Positions 34,260-46,917 of a DNA stretch of 64,000 nucleotides are shown here, piece after piece. The DNA is from Merluccius polli (lineage: Eukaryota > Chordata > Actinopteri > Gadiformes > Merlucciidae). Location of the stretch: contig JAOPHQ010003695.1 in assembly GCA_030340625.1 (NCBI GenBank), positions 620,001 to 684,000 of the forward strand, written 5' to 3'. The notes beneath the pieces were generated by a model that saw only the letters and a list, made by a program, of their open reading frames with translations, searched no databases and had not been told where the DNA came from. Position 1 is the stretch's first letter; every line of letters begins with the position of its first letter. The position numbers were made by a program, and so were the translations under genes.

Positions 34260-37200
34260 GAAGGAACGTCACTTGGTAATGTGAAAGTTAACGTTAGCGC
34301 CTATGTTTAGCTTCGCATCAGCTATCTAACGTGAGCTTGCTACTAGCTTTGTAGCTAAGGGAGGTTAACGTGATTACTTTGGTGTTCGCTGAATATTTTG
34401 GAAAGATAAGTGTTTGTTTACTTGCCATACTTGTTCGCATAGTGTGCGAGTAACGTATTCATTTTATTCATATTGAATTGCAATAGCCTGTTTAAAGTGA
34501 TCATATACCAAACAACTTATCAATGCTGATACTGTATGCTAATCGGTGCCTAAGGAGTGATGATAATATAGTACAAGCTTTGAATTCCTTAGATTTACCT
34601 ATGCAGTGTTGTAAGCAGAGTGGATGGCATGCAGCAGATGATAGAAAGCTTATTACAACCATAAGAAACTTGAGGCTTGACTTGAAATTGTGACCAAAGA
34701 CTTGAGACTTGACTTGGACTTGCAAGAAAATGACTCGTGAGCATCTCTGCTATGCTATAATCCTTTTGCACTCCCATTTTTTTCTTTTTCTGCGTTTTAC
34801 AATGTCAGAGGCAAGATAAATAAATTGTGTTCATTGGCTTGAATCACGGCAGTTGATAAATAATGGCGGCGAAAATGAGAGTAAGTGCTTCTTTGCCTCC
34901 ACAGCAAATGCAATTACCGAAACTCAGAGCACAAACCAAACACGGCTAAATGCGCGCCAAGACAAACACTGGGGGGGGGAGGGGGTGATGGAGGTGGTGT
35001 GGTGTCCTGTGAGCCTTTCAGCGTGGCCATGATGGATGGCTACAGTCGTTTTGGTTTAAAAGCCGCTATACGCTCCTGTCTTAATTTGCGCTCGCTGGTG
35101 CAGCCAGCGACATCGCCACCGCCTTGTCCAGAGTCTACGGAAGCTGCTGCTTCTCCTACCCTCTTTAATCATGTCACCGCTGTTTCCCTCCATGTTAACA
35201 CGCGTGGACAGCGAACAACAGAGCACCACGCAGTCGCTGCGATATAATTGCGCCGTGCTGGAGGTGAAGTTTGTGACCGCTATGCGGAAATGAATCACTT
35301 TGTTCTGCTGTTCTGATGGGGTCTATTTTATTGCTCGAGAGCTCAGATGCTTTGTACAAGTACACTTTGCACTTCACCAGTGTGAAATTACCTCCTCTTA
35401 TCAAACAGATAACAGACACATGACCCCCCCCCTATCCCCGCATTTTACAATACAGTTGATAATTCAGGGCAAATATCCCCAAACAAAGATTAATGAATGC
35501 AATAAAGAGTCAGGAGTCTAGGCGGATGTTTTGGTTGTTGAATCGCGGTAATGGGATTCGACATTTTTCTGCGATTTCGGGTGGTTTTTGTGTGATGGGA
35601 TTTTTTTTTTAGATAAACGGTTTTGCCGGCTGTTGTTATTACGCTCTGCTAGACGTACTATTTAACAGCAGGTTGAAATTGCCGAGTGCAGCACAGGTGG
35701 TGCACCGACAACAAGCAAGAAAGGGGAAAAATAAGAGAGATAGCGAGAGAGGGAGAGAGAAAGAGGAAGAAAATCTGGTATCTCCTCCGACATTCACAGC
35801 TGACATTTATAATATCTGGAAACCATCGGAAAACATCAAACCCGTTTATAGAGCATCAAGATGGTGCTTTTTTGTGTGTTGAAAAAGCACAAGCAAACAC
35901 ATACACTGGACATGCACACAAACACACAGTATTTCATATCTTTAGTGTCATATAGTGCAAAGCTTGACTCGTCTCCAGATACCCTCCCTTTCTCTCTCTC
36001 TCTAGCGCTCTCTCTCACGCACTCTCTCCCTCTTCTTATCTTCTCAGCTTCCTGTCTTTTCTACCTGTTTGTTGTCATTGGCTTTTGTCTAGGACAGATA
36101 GAGCCAGAAAAAAACAGACAAAATAAAATAAAACAATAACAATTAAAATGCACAAAGTTGCATTCCCTCACTCGGGAGCCCCCCCCCCCCCCCCTCCATT
36201 CTCTTTAGCAAAGGAGCTAAAGATAAAGGAGCAGAGAGAGACAATTGGTCCACCAACAGGCTGGTTGAGCATTGATTAATCACTGGTGGGCAAATCTATG
36301 GGGAGGATGAAGGGGTGGAAAGGTGTCTATCGCAGAGGCCGCGCACGCATACGCATACGCGCACGTATGTACAGACGTGAGGCTCGCGCACACGGATTCG
36401 CATGCTGTACACGAGCATGCTAATTAGACACTCAACACAAACTCTGTTAACAAATGCATGCACAAACACAAACACATACTACACACAATGAGTGGAAAAT
36501 GAATGAGACGTAAAAGGTTAGGTCCCAAGGGTTGTGGGATATGGTGTTTTGATCTTTCTAGCACTGCAGCCCCAGGTCATTGTGTTTTGTCTCGGACGTC
36601 ATCTGTTTTTCGTTGAATCCCATCACGTGCATAATGATCAGTAATTGAGCTGTGCATGTGCATGGTGAGATCAAATCTAAGAAACAACAAAACACACATT
36701 CCCCCCTCTCTGTTCACCATTGGCTGTTCATTGATTTATGACTTGGCTAATCAGCATGGGCAATCATGTGCAATCAGCGTCCGCCGTCATAAAAATTCTC
36801 TTATTGTAACAGTTTAAATGTATTATTCATAATTACACCAATTGAATCAGCCATATTTCGTGTTTGTGTTCTGCGTGTTTGTACATACTTGGGCATGTGG
36901 GCCTGTCTTTGTGTACGTGTGCGCGGTTGTCCATCTGTGTGGGCAAGTGCGCGTTCTAATTGATTGTTTGATTTTAAAAGCACAGAAATGGGCTGACTTC
37001 AGCTCGATCCTAAACCCACCGTTGAGAAACACACACACATCCTAGCTTTTTCGTGCCATGCTATTCATATACCATTATCATATACCATAGTGCCGTTGCG
37101 TTAGAGCTGTTTTGCAGTTATGTTAAAGCTGCTTAAAAGGCTTTAAGGGTCATGGATTGACCAGATAAACCATTTCATGGTCTCTCGCATCACCAACGTA

Positions 37201-38574
37201 ACCACACATTTACCCTCAACTCATATGACTTAATGAGATTGATATCAGCGAAGCAGGGCAGAATATTCATTGCTATCTCGTACTACATGGCCTTCTCAGA
37301 GGTCACTTGTCACAGCATGAAAAACACATCAGTAGTAATAGTGCAATCCTAATGTTGGAAATGTAGAAAATGTTGAAAATCGAAAAATGTATGGCATCTG
37401 ACTACACCCTTTTATATCACATGAATTAGCCGAAAATAAATAATATATTAGAATTTGGCCACCTCTCTCTTTTCCTTGTGAATGGGAAAAATACACACAG
37501 ATACGAGAACAGAGGTGCCAGCTTTCAGTAAACATAATACCTCAATATTTCTGTCTGAACTGGTGTAGTGTAGAGGAGGTTTAGTTTAACACTAAGTTAG
37601 CTTTCTTAAAACATACTCCCTCACCATTTCTGTCTTGTGTAGTAAAGAATGTGTAGAATGCTAAGTTCGCATAAACAAGGTCATGAGCTACACCTGTGTT
37701 TACCCTGCTTAGAAAACTGCTGCTCAACTTCAAATCCATCCTGAAATATGCTATTTACTCAGTGCTATAAAATAAATTGGGGATGACAATTTACGAGCTG
37801 CAAAGTCACTCTGCGTGAGTCATAATAAACTGTGCAGGACGTGGGTGTGTACGTGGCGCACCCTTGAGAAAAGAGGTTTCTCATGGTAATGTATTACCCC
37901 ACTGAAATGCAAAGGGCAGGTGAGCCCTAATAATGAGAGATGATATGCAGTGATTGATAGCGCCGGGGGTCAATATTTCAGTTTGTTTCACTACACACAC
38001 TTAGAACTTGAATTATTCAACGATAAATCCACCAATTATGGGCGAGAGATCATCAGATTGCAAATATAGTATGAATATCCTATTAACTAACTAAATAGAA
38101 TTAGTTGAAAAAAAGTTGAGTATATTATATTTGTATAGCCCTTAATCACAGTTAGTCTCAAAGGGCTACAAAAAGGATAGTTTTGCACTTTAGGGAACAA
38201 TATGTTATGTGGGTATTACAAGTGTGACTAATATATAGTTTTACAAGAAGACTTGGCCTTTACCGGAAAAAAAAGTTGTTGTTTTTTACTCTAAAACAAG
38301 AATGTTTCTGGAAAGTTATTTATAATTATGAGGGAAATTCTGGCAATTATTTTTTCTCATGTAATCAATTCACAGTGGCAAATATCCAGTTCCGGTCAAC
38401 TGAATAATAACAGTTAATATTAATATCTATATCTATATCTATAACACCAAAACCAGAGGCTAACGTTCGCTAACAACCGCATTGACATTGTGAAATAAGA
38501 TGCTAATGATGTGTGCATGTCTAAATCTGTGTGTGTGTGTATTTGTGTGTCTGTCGGTACACGTGTATGAACAG
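34260..38574. other. Intronic stretch
   Basis: No exon recognised. Bases 34665-34735 carry the common fish motif GACTTGAGACTTGACTTGGA. A run of about 16 C lies at 36180-36194. Bases 38120-38175 contain ATATTTGTATAGCCCTTAAT, a frequent teleost LINE-tail word. CpG/ACGC alternation occurs at 36340-36400. The remainder shows no clear feature. Confidence 0.55.
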
Positions 38575-38725
38575 AGCCACGACGGGCGTTTCGAGGTGCG
38601 CGGACGCCACGGCAAGTCGATGTTGACGATTAGCAGCGTGCGGCTGGCTGACCGGGGCCGCTTCGACTGCGAGGCCCTCAGTCGAATCGGCGGCCACCAG
38701 AAGAGCATGTTCCTGGACATCGAGT
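38575..38725 (+). CDS. ncam2: ncam2 exon: Ig domain 4, second half
   Basis: 151 nt, phase 0 in, phase 1 out. It reads SHDGRFEVRGRHGKSMLTIS, then SVRLADRGRFDCEALSRIGG, HQKSMFLDIE. The F-D-C motif gives the second cysteine of Ig4, and SRIGGHQKSM is diagnostic for NCAM2. The acceptor is TATGAACAG, with a pyrimidine/TG-rich tract upstream; the donor is GTGAGT. Confidence 0.97.
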
Positions 38726-38877
38726 GTGAGTCGCCGCCGATCACAGCCCAACCGATACATTTTGACTGTTTTGAAAAAAACACACATGCGGACACACACA
38801 CACACAATTCACATGAAAACAGGTTTTGTTTATTCCACCTGTGTGAACTATGGGTGCAAACGTGTATTTGAGTAAAA

Positions 38878-39508
38878 ATCATATGGTCTGGATTAACCGG
38901 TATCCTGTATCAAACGGCGTGTGGGCAGGTCGATTGTCAGTTAGGCTCATAGACTGTATGAGGGGCTTTATTTCAATGGTTGCATTTCTCCTTTTGCCAA
39001 ACGGAGGCAGACATGATCTGTAATATGCATATATTGGTCGGTCTTTTTTAGATCCTTTTCCTCATTGTGGAACAGTCATTGAGGACAGACTTCTTTGCTG
39101 AACTGAACAAATATCAAATATATTATTTTTTTTAAAATAACACAAAAAGGACTTTGTAGATGTAGAAGGAAGTATGTGTGCATGTCTGTGTTTGAGATTA
39201 TTTGATTAGTGTAAAACTCATCCACATCCTTCTCCCGTCTTGTTATAACCACACATCTACAAAGACCTGCTGATTATATATCCTTTGTGTGTTCTTTTTT
39301 AAAATAATATATTTAATATTTTTTCAGTTCAGCAAAGGCAGTACTCAATGAAGGATCTATAAAGACCGACCGATGTATACATATGCCTGCCTGTGCTTGG
39401 CAAAAGCAGACATACAACCATAAAAATAAGGCCCCCGCATACAGTCTATGAGCCTCACTGACAATCAACACGCCCACAGGCCGTTTGATACGGGATAAAC
39501 CGTATGAT
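38878..39508. mobile_element. Palindromic MITE (~630 bp)
   Basis: The left arm (ATCATATGGT ... CCTGTATCAAACGGCGTGTG) mirrors the right arm (CACAGGCCGTTTGATACGGG ... ACCGTATGAT). Similarity runs inward ~280 bases through GGCTCATAGACTGTATG, CAAAAGGACT-type and CACATCTACAAAG blocks, to a centre near 39190. No coding content. Ends and target duplication are uncertain. It begins ~150 bases after the preceding exon's donor. Confidence 0.8.
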
Positions 39509-39776
39509 TTCTATGATCAAGAGGTTTTCCCTGTATGGTCTCAGGGGGCTTCTGTACGTTCTCTTGAGTCCCACAGAACCGTAATGACCTTAAAGGAGAC
39601 CCACTTCACCAACATAAGGAATTGTACTGTTTCACCATATTTAATTCCTCCATTAATTGATAACAAAAAAAAAGTTTTTACTACATTTTTAAAAAATGTT
39701 TTATATTGCCTTTCAGGGCTTCCGTAGATATTATAGTGATAAGTATTTTGTCAGTTTTGGCTACTAGCAAGAAACT

Positions 39777-41037
39777 ATGGCTAACACCAAGCAAAGTATA
39801 ATGTGGCGCTTCTTTGAGTTGAATGAAGGAGGAGATACAGGGAAATGTAAACAGATAGAAATAAAGTGTCCAAACAATACAGCATCTATGCAAAATCATC
39901 TGAGATGGAAGCATTCGAATCAATGGACCGACATGCGTCCCACTGCAGGACTGCGGCGGGAAACATTGGATGCATTCACAAAAAAAAAATGTGACCGCAA
40001 GAAGTGAGATAATTACTAACCTAGTTGCAAAAATGGCAGCCCTAGATATGCAGATGACGGATTCGTTGCTCTCATGGCTTATTTGGAGCCAGATTACACA
40101 CAACATTAAAAAGTTGAGTTGAGAAACTTTACCACAATTGTGTGTCTGTCGGCTACCCGGTGTGGGGTGCTAACAACAGATTGCTGGACATCCCTCAACA
40201 TCATCTCCTACATCACGGTAACCTGCCATTATATAGACCCTGAATGGGAGATGAAGGTAAGTGTGCTGACAACCAATAACATGGAGGAGAGACAGACAGC
40301 AGATCATTTGATAGAGCACTAACCGCGTGGCCCACACGCTCCAGCCAACTGTCAATGACGGCTTCAAGGCTGTCCCTAACATGGAGCGAATAGTGGGGCA
40401 TCCTGTCGGCTTGTGGCACATTATAACCACAGCACCCTGTCTATGAGCACTCTCAAGCACAAGCAGGAACTGCTGGGTCTCCCAAAACACAGTCTTATCC
40501 AGTGCTGAAGGACCTGTTGTTAGAACGACATGTTCACTCACCTTGTTGAACAGAGTTGGGCAATTAATGCGGTCCTCTGTGACCGCTACTCCACCACTCT
40601 CAGCACCGCACGCACCCTCGACCTCCGGGATGAATACTGGATAGATATGGAAAGTGTCACCCTGGTGCTCAACTCCATGATGATGGCAACAGCCATGGTG
40701 GCTTGATAAACTCACATCTCTAACCGTCCAACATGCACAGCAACATCGTTAAATTCGTGGCGGCTGTGCTTCTGTGCCGCAATCAAGCCGTGGGACAGTG
40801 AGACATTGCTCACACCCTGCAATAGTGAATGCGATGCTTGACCTCAGAAACAAGAAGCTGAGGTACTTGGAAAGTGAGGTTCAAGCTGCTGCAATATCCA
40901 CAATGGATGTTCTCTTTGCAGAGGAAAGAGCATGTGCAGACAACTGCAGAAGAGAACCCAAAGAGAAAACTGTGAGGAAAAGCACAATGTCGTTCTTCCT
41001 TGAGGATACATATGAAGATAATCAAGTAGAAAATTAG
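39777..41037 (+). pseudogene. ZBED/hAT transposase pseudogene
   Basis: Starts ATG (39777) with an N-terminal BED-finger-like stretch (SIMWRFFELNEGGDTGKCKQ ... MQNHLRWKH) that lacks one of the usual zinc cysteines. Next is LTTDCWTSLNIISYITVTCH then YIDPEW (about 40155-40250), the hAT core block. A frame-broken middle follows. The last part is HPAIVNAMLDLRNKKLRYLE, SEVQAAAISTMDVLFAEERA, ending DTYEDNQVEN at the stop 41035-41037. The C-terminal dimerisation block is missing. Multiple stops and frameshifts mean it is dead. A long minus-strand ORF at 40715-40170 is a shadow of this coding sequence. Confidence 0.85.
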
Positions 41038-41131
41038 ATGGAGGTGTGTTGGGCACAACCACCTATCTGCAGCTTTTTTTCATTTACAAATGCCCACTAT
41101 TTATTTAGAATAGGCCTCATAATTGGTAACC

Positions 41132-41132
<1 letters not shown>

Positions 41133-41166
<34 letters not shown>

Positions 41167-41227
41167 TCATTATTGTTATTATTATTATATTTTATTATTA
41201 TTATATTTTATTATTATTATTATTATT
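41133..41227. repeat. (ATT)n microsatellite
   Basis: TTA/ATT trinucleotide repeat of about 30 units with a few interruptions, just after the ZBED/hAT remnant. Confidence 0.9.
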
Positions 41228-42281
41228 GAAATCAGTTTTGTTGTTTGTTGTTATTTTGTTAGTTATTGTTATTGTGAATGGTTCATTGTTATTGTTATTA
41301 TTTAACAGCAGTTCACTTTAATTTTTGCGTAGCCTATGCTTTTTATTTAGACCAATTAGCCGAATAGAGTCAACATAATATTCTACTTTTTGGGGGTGGT
41401 CATACAGCATTATTATTCATGTTCATATAACAAATGACCGCTACCTTCCACCTGTTAAAACATAAACAGGAGCTAAAGTCACCCGACACAACAGAATAAA
41501 TCAGATTACGTTTTGGGTATTAATTCAGTCAGTTCAATATACAACATTAAGCTATTCGGGAAAGCTGAATCCAGCGAAGTTGCTGTCCAGTGCAGCTGCA
41601 GTTCATTGCGCACACTGCCTGTGACTGAAGCATCCACTTAGGCACCATTGCATTGTCATCAATAAAAGTTTGGAAAAGAGAAATCATGTGGAAACTGTAG
41701 CGGGCACCATAGTATGCAAAAAGAAAAGGGGCATGATCATGGCATGATCTAAGATGGGTTATTGAATTTTGTCTACCATGTCCCGCCAACCACATGCACA
41801 GTATGCAGGGTGGGGTAGTAAAGAGAGTAAATAGACCTTATAAATGCCACTATCTGGCAGTGAAGCCATGGACCTCTGCCAGCAACAAGCTATTCAGACA
41901 CACAGGCATAGAGAGGTCATTGCTTGCCGTTTAAATGGCAGAATTTCAATTAGACTTAAGCAACTATGCTGTTATTATGTGTGCTTATGTTACATAACCC
42001 CCCCCCCCCAAAAAAAAGGGTTAGGGTTAGGTAAACATGATTTCTTATAGAGAATTAATGTATGGCTTATACGGCTTTCACTTGGAAAATAATTTAGTTT
42101 TAACAGTTCAGTAGTGTTTACTTAATAGTGTTTCCCCTCAAAAAATGTTCAGGCCTGGTGGTGTGTGACGAAAAAACCCTAAGCAAGCATATTGGCCCGG
42201 TCGGCTTCGGTCTGCAATTCATATTTTCCTTCAAATTTCTGTTCGCTCGGTATAGTCAAGACTTCACAAGGAGAGGATGAC
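41228..42281. other. Intronic stretch
   Basis: No exon or firm repeat. A minus-strand open frame of 82 codons at 41795-41547 has mixed, protein-like composition (for example HLRSCHDHAPFLFAYYGARY) but no recognised domain. Short C and A runs at 41999-42017. Confidence 0.45.
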
Positions 42282-42740
42282 TTAATATGTTGCATTTATT
42301 GCATACAAATAAGCTTTGTAACCTATTGACCTTTGCAAAACATTAGCACACCACGAACACAGTGTGCATGATTCATTGCTGCACTTTATCTTCCTTGGCT
42401 TGGAGAAAAATGTCACCATGGCATCATGATATGGAAATTTTGCCACAGGAGGCCCATTTATTGAAATCTTCATGCAGGCCCCCAAGTGCTCTCCTTGCAG
42501 CCTGTTCTTGAGATCTGCTTTCACCTACCAAAAGTGAAGATTTGTTTTTATTTAGTACATGTCTTAAATTTAAGGATAGATTTATATTGCTATCAAAAGC
42601 AATCATGAGTTGTGTGACTTGTAGCCACAGGTACCCTGTTCATGGTAGAGAAAACACGTTCACAGTTCACACTGCCCAGGAACGGTGAACGGCAGCAAGC
42701 TTGCTCAGGCAGGGATAAAGCTGACCAAGCTGATCAATAA
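42282..42740 (-). pseudogene. hAT transposase C-terminal fragment
   Basis: The minus strand reads QLYPCLSKLAAV (about 42728-42693), then in another frame SVNCERVFSTMNRV (about 42680-42640). After a non-coding gap comes LKNRLQGEHLGACMKISING then PPVAKFPYHDAMVTFF, with the frame ending at 42282. LxKLAxx / V-N-x-E-R-x-F-S-x-M-N / LxNRL / G-P is the C-terminal dimerisation region of one hAT lineage. The piece differs in sequence from the two other hAT remnants in this window, so it comes from a separate family. Frameshifts show it is inactive. Confidence 0.75.
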
Positions 42741-43805
42741 AACATTTTCCAGGTTTACACGCCATTACGGTAAACACTAACGGAAACGAGTTGAAGTGAC
42801 GGGTGTGATTGATCCATAGGCTAAACCCAACCATAACATTAGAAGAGAATCAATGTTAAAAATAACGGATGGCCGGTTGCATACAATCACACCAATCAAC
42901 TGCATTCAAAAAAAGAGAGTTAAGTTAACAGCTCGTCCAGATCCTTTTCTAGATCGTTTTTTTTTAAATATGTTTATGTTATAGGTGTTATATATATTTT
43001 ATATATCTTTCATTAGATCTAACATGAAATACATCTCCTTGTGAAGCATTAGTTGTCTTGTAATAATTATTTTCTCTTTTCCCTGATTACTGTAATGACA
43101 TTCCTAAGCCTCTATATGCTGTTTTATTCAGTTATTATAATGCACATAAAAAAAACAACCACCTGCGATTGTTCCACTCAGAGAAGTCAACTCGGGGCTC
43201 TCTGAACGGTGATTCAAGTAGTCGACATTAAGGGCCCTACTAAGTAAATGTTTGAAAGTTATAAAACTGTCTTAAAATAAAACTGTCATCCATCTAGAAA
43301 TAGAAGGATTTAGACTGGCTAAAATGCTACAGTATGATAGGCTCACGCTCTCGCAGTAATTAACTCTGATAGCAGTGCACTCGCATACAACACAGGTTGA
43401 CTCGGGTTTCAGAACAGCGCCGCACAAAGGCTCCCAAATGCAAATGATTATTGATTTCCGAATGAATGGATATTTGGCGTTATTTTTTTGGCATGGCGGG
43501 GGGCAGGCCTGTACAATTATAGGGGAAACACTGCTTAGTATTTCATAATGGGTGTTAATCACACACACACACACACACTCTCTCTTTTTCTCTAAGCTCA
43601 AAAGCTAAAAGAGCTTAAATTTTCAAGACCCTTGGAAGAATTGGCATCATTAGCACAACGGTAGTGTCGGCTGGAGCCAGAATAACAAGTAGGCACAGAG
43701 GGGCCACAAGGTGGGGGGGCGAGGGGGGGGGCCTGCAAAGAAACGTAGGCTCATTCCACCAGACATGAAAAATCAACATGAAAAGACATGAAAAATGAAA
43801 GCGAT

Positions 43806-43840
<35 letters not shown>

Positions 43841-43967
43841 TGAGTACATGCACATGAACAAGTACATGCACATAAACAAGTACACACACATACACAAAAA
43901 ATAACACACACACACACACACACAAATTAGTACATGCACACACACACATAAAGTTGGCCCATCTGTG
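42741..43967. other. Intronic stretch rich in CA repeats
   Basis: CA runs at 43560-43578, 43806-43836 and 43902-43925, with CATGCACATRAACAAGTA repeats between the last two. No exon recognised. Confidence 0.7.
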
Positions 43968-44677
43968 CCGAGTTCACACTACACGATTTTAGCCTGATTT
44001 CCCATTTGCCGACAATTCGCCGCAAGGATGATCTCCAGTGTGAACTGCTCAAAGATGCGATTTGAGAGGCTCGCCGATGCATTGCAGAGGCCCGTGAGAT
44101 ATCTAGCAGGTTAAATATCCGGTTAAATATCTGGGGAGTCCAAATCCTGGTGTGTGAAAGGTGTTGCGACCGGCAGCAATGACCTAGAGGAAAACAAGGG
44201 GGAGGAGTTGTAACACAATGATATAGTTTCTATCAGAATAAATTGGCATACACACAAGCTTTTTAGTTATTTGTAACGAAAACAAAGCACAAACATGTCC
44301 TTGTCGAGCCACAATACAAGCAGGCAGCTACCTACGTTTTCATTGCAAAATGATTTATTTGCCTCAAACTCTGGGCAGATTCACATCTCCATATTCTATG
44401 TTAGTCTTTTTCTGCCTTGTTTTTTGTTTTTACTGCAAATCAGCGCACAGCTTGGACTGCTAGCTTCTTGCGGTCATCCATTTTTGGAAGCGTCACTTCT
44501 AGCATGTGTGTCGTGACCAAAGTTAGTTTGGAAAACAGACAGACTCGCCAGGGATTCATACTTGTGAAACATCTTGCAATGTGTGATCCCCTGTCGCCGA
44601 TCAGTCATGAATTGTGAAACCCACAACGACTTCAAGATACCCGACTGCAAGACACTTGAAAGTCGTGTAGTGTGTAG
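43968..44677. mobile_element. Non-autonomous transposon, TIR CACACTACACGA
   Basis: The left TTCACACTACACGATTTTAG (about 43973) is mirrored at the right by GAAAGTCGTGTAGTGTGTAG (about 44658-44677). The interior has mirrored words (CGCCGCAAGG against CTGTCGCCGATCAG). About 710 bases, non-coding. A related terminus, GTGCACACTACAGGATAATT, occurs at 58145. Probably hAT-type; the target duplication was not resolved. Confidence 0.65.
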
Positions 44678-44834
44678 GGCAAAAACAAAGAAAACACACA
44701 AAAAAAACAATGGTGGGACATATGTGGTGGTGGGGGACGGGGGGTGCGCATCAATCTCTTTCATGGAATCCCGCAAGTGAACATAAAACAAGGTTAATGC
44801 GTCTCCCAGGGAGCTGACAGGTCTGATTCGCTGG

Positions 44835-44835
<1 letters not shown>

Positions 44836-44868
<33 letters not shown>
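44836..44868. repeat. (CA)n microsatellite
   Basis: About 16 CA units; a second short CA run is at 44961-44981. Confidence 0.95.
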
Positions 44869-45206
44869 CTGTTAGCGTTGATCGTCTATTACCCCCCCCC
44901 ACCCCCCTGCGTTCCTCCATTCAATTAGGTTGCCTTAGCATCCTTTTGGTGGTTGCATGCACACACACACAAACACACACACATCCTGCGTTGTGCTGTG
45001 TGTGTGCATGTTTGTGGCTTTGATCATTACAACTCCACTTGCAGTTGCGGTTTCCGTGACAGCCACAGCAACTGCCAGAGCTAATAATTGCTTTCATTTT
45101 GTTATTTTATTTTTCCAACATAATGTGCTGTCATGCTCTGCCTTTGAATGCACAGGTTATTAAACTTTCATTTATAATTTTTGTTTTGTGTTTTCGCTTG
45201 GGACAG

Positions 45207-45394
45207 TCATGCCAAAGTTCCTGACCAACCAGACAATCTTCTACTCGTGGGAGGGCAACCCGGTGAACATCAGCTGCGATGTGTCGTCCAACCCGCCCGC
45301 CACCATGCTGTGGCGGCGTGAGCGCTTGACCATCTCTGCCGAAGGCACCGCCAACACCAAGATCCACAACAGCGAGGGCCGGTCTCTACTGGAG
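45207..45394 (+). CDS. ncam2: ncam2 exon: Ig domain 5, first part
   Basis: 188 nt, phase 1 in, phase 0 out. It reads MPKFLTNQTIFYSWEGNPVN, then ISCDVSSNPPATMLWRRERL, TISAEGTANTKIHNSEGRSL. It holds the first cysteine of Ig5 (NISC), the Trp of the C strand (LWRR), and two N-glycosylation sites, NQT and NIS. The junction with the previous exon yields FMPKF, where mammalian NCAM2 has YAPKF. The acceptor is TTGGGACAG; the donor is GTATAG, a weaker donor than the others. Confidence 0.96.
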
Positions 45395-45787
45395 GTATAG
45401 GCGCGTGGCTTCTGGTAGGGGGCGGGGCTGCCCGAACGTGTCTTGTTTCAGAGGGAAACATGTTCTCTTTCATTTTCGCGACTGGGGTCACACTGTGTAC
45501 CGAGCACTGGTGTAAAGTTGGGCAGTGTAGTTTATTTAAGCTTTTACGAATAAATAAGCAAAGAGTAAAATAAATCAGACGATTTTGCAGCATTGTATTT
45601 GTAGTGTAGTAATATTGGGTACTGCAACCATTGTCATGGACATTTTGTAAGGCATAACGGTGAAATTGCAATATGTCCCTACATTACGAGGAATGTTATA
45701 TATTCAATTGTGACCCCTTGTATCTCGCAAATGCAGACTCTGGCAAAAACCCTAGCTATATATTTTATAACCTGTATTTTACTAGCA

Positions 45788-45830
45788 TGGTCAAGTTCAC
45801 AATCTATTTGGTAGATTGTGAACTTGACCA
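45788..45830. repeat. Perfect 19-bp hairpin, 5-nt loop
   Basis: TGGTCAAGTTCACAATCTA, loop TTTGG, then the exact reverse complement. It lies in the short 539-nt intron, 104 bases upstream of the next exon, and could sequester sequence near the branch region. Confidence 0.97.
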
Positions 45831-45933
45831 ATTGTGCAAACTCAAGCCTATGTAGTTATTCAAGACTATATAGTTATTTCCATTCATTTGTTTTTTGTAA
45901 ATATAACAATTTCCCTTATTATCATGGTTCTAG

Positions 45934-46030
45934 GTCATCCCCATGTCAGACAGAGATTTTGGGCGCTACAACTGCACGGCGCGTAACAACATCGGGATGC
46001 GATACCAGGAGTTTATCCTGGCCCAAGCAG
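45934..46030 (+). CDS. ncam2: ncam2 exon: Ig domain 5, last part
   Basis: 97 nt, phase 0 in, phase 1 out. It reads VIPMSDRDFGRYNCTARNNI, then GMRYQEFILAQA. D-F-G-x-Y-N-C-T is the F strand of Ig5 with the second cysteine and a glycosylation site (NCT). The acceptor is ATGGTTCTAG; the donor is GTGAGA. The preceding intron is the shortest seen (539 nt). Confidence 0.96.
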
Positions 46031-46167
46031 GTGAGAATACAGTATACACACATGCACTATGTCCTTGTTATCTACACAGAGGGGAGGGGGTTGATGTGAT
46101 GATGTAATGGTTTCCCAGTCATACCATTGTTCCATTAATGATATGGAAAAAGGCTGATTAAGCACAC

Positions 46168-46177
46168 ATGCACAACG

Positions 46178-46208
<31 letters not shown>

Positions 46209-46351
46209 TCCAACACACACACACATACACCCACACACAAGCACACACACACACACAAATAAATACACATGCATACACCAATACACACACACATGCACAT
46301 GCATACACCAACATAACCCCCCCCCCTTACACACACACACACACACACCCA
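46168..46351. repeat. CA-rich compound microsatellite
   Basis: Interrupted (CA)n with ATACAYGCATACACCA subrepeats, a run of C at 46317-46327, and CA again. Confidence 0.9.
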
Positions 46352-46915
46352 CACCTTTACACCCCACCCTCCAGCACATCGCTAGAACCAAATACAGATT
46401 ACTTTCAAGTTGTCATATTGTCACACAGTTTGCTGGGACATTTGAGTCCCAGATGCTTCAGTGATTCCCCCCACATATACACACACACACACACACAGGA
46501 AGTTTCCGGCATCTCCGCAGCAACGCAGATATTTTTCAGCTACCGTTTTTACCCTGGGAGCCCTCAATTGTCGCTAATAGCCTTATTTGAAATTCACGTA
46601 GAGATACATTTTCCCTTCCTCAGGCGCTCCAGCCCTATTCAGCTCAGCCTACGCTAATTTTAAATAGTGCTGGGTGATTTACTACCAGCGCTTGCCGTTT
46701 GCTGAAGTATCTACCCTAATTTACAGTAGCCGAGCAGAAAGAAACTCCAAAACTGCAGTCTAATTTTGGGCAGTGCAGATTGAATCGTTTTGGCTAAGTA
46801 GAGAAGGAGAGGAAAGCTGACCTAATGTGTAGTGTTGTGGAAACAATGTTTTGGGGTAGACCATGTTCTGAAACGCATGCTTGATTGAGCACAAGAGCAC
46901 AAACGCATGCATGCG

Positions 46916-46917
<2 letters not shown>

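Noticed and set aside
40170..40715. 181-codon minus-strand ORF
   Set aside because: It is antisense to the ZBED/hAT coding remnant, whose plus-strand reading has recognisable motifs.
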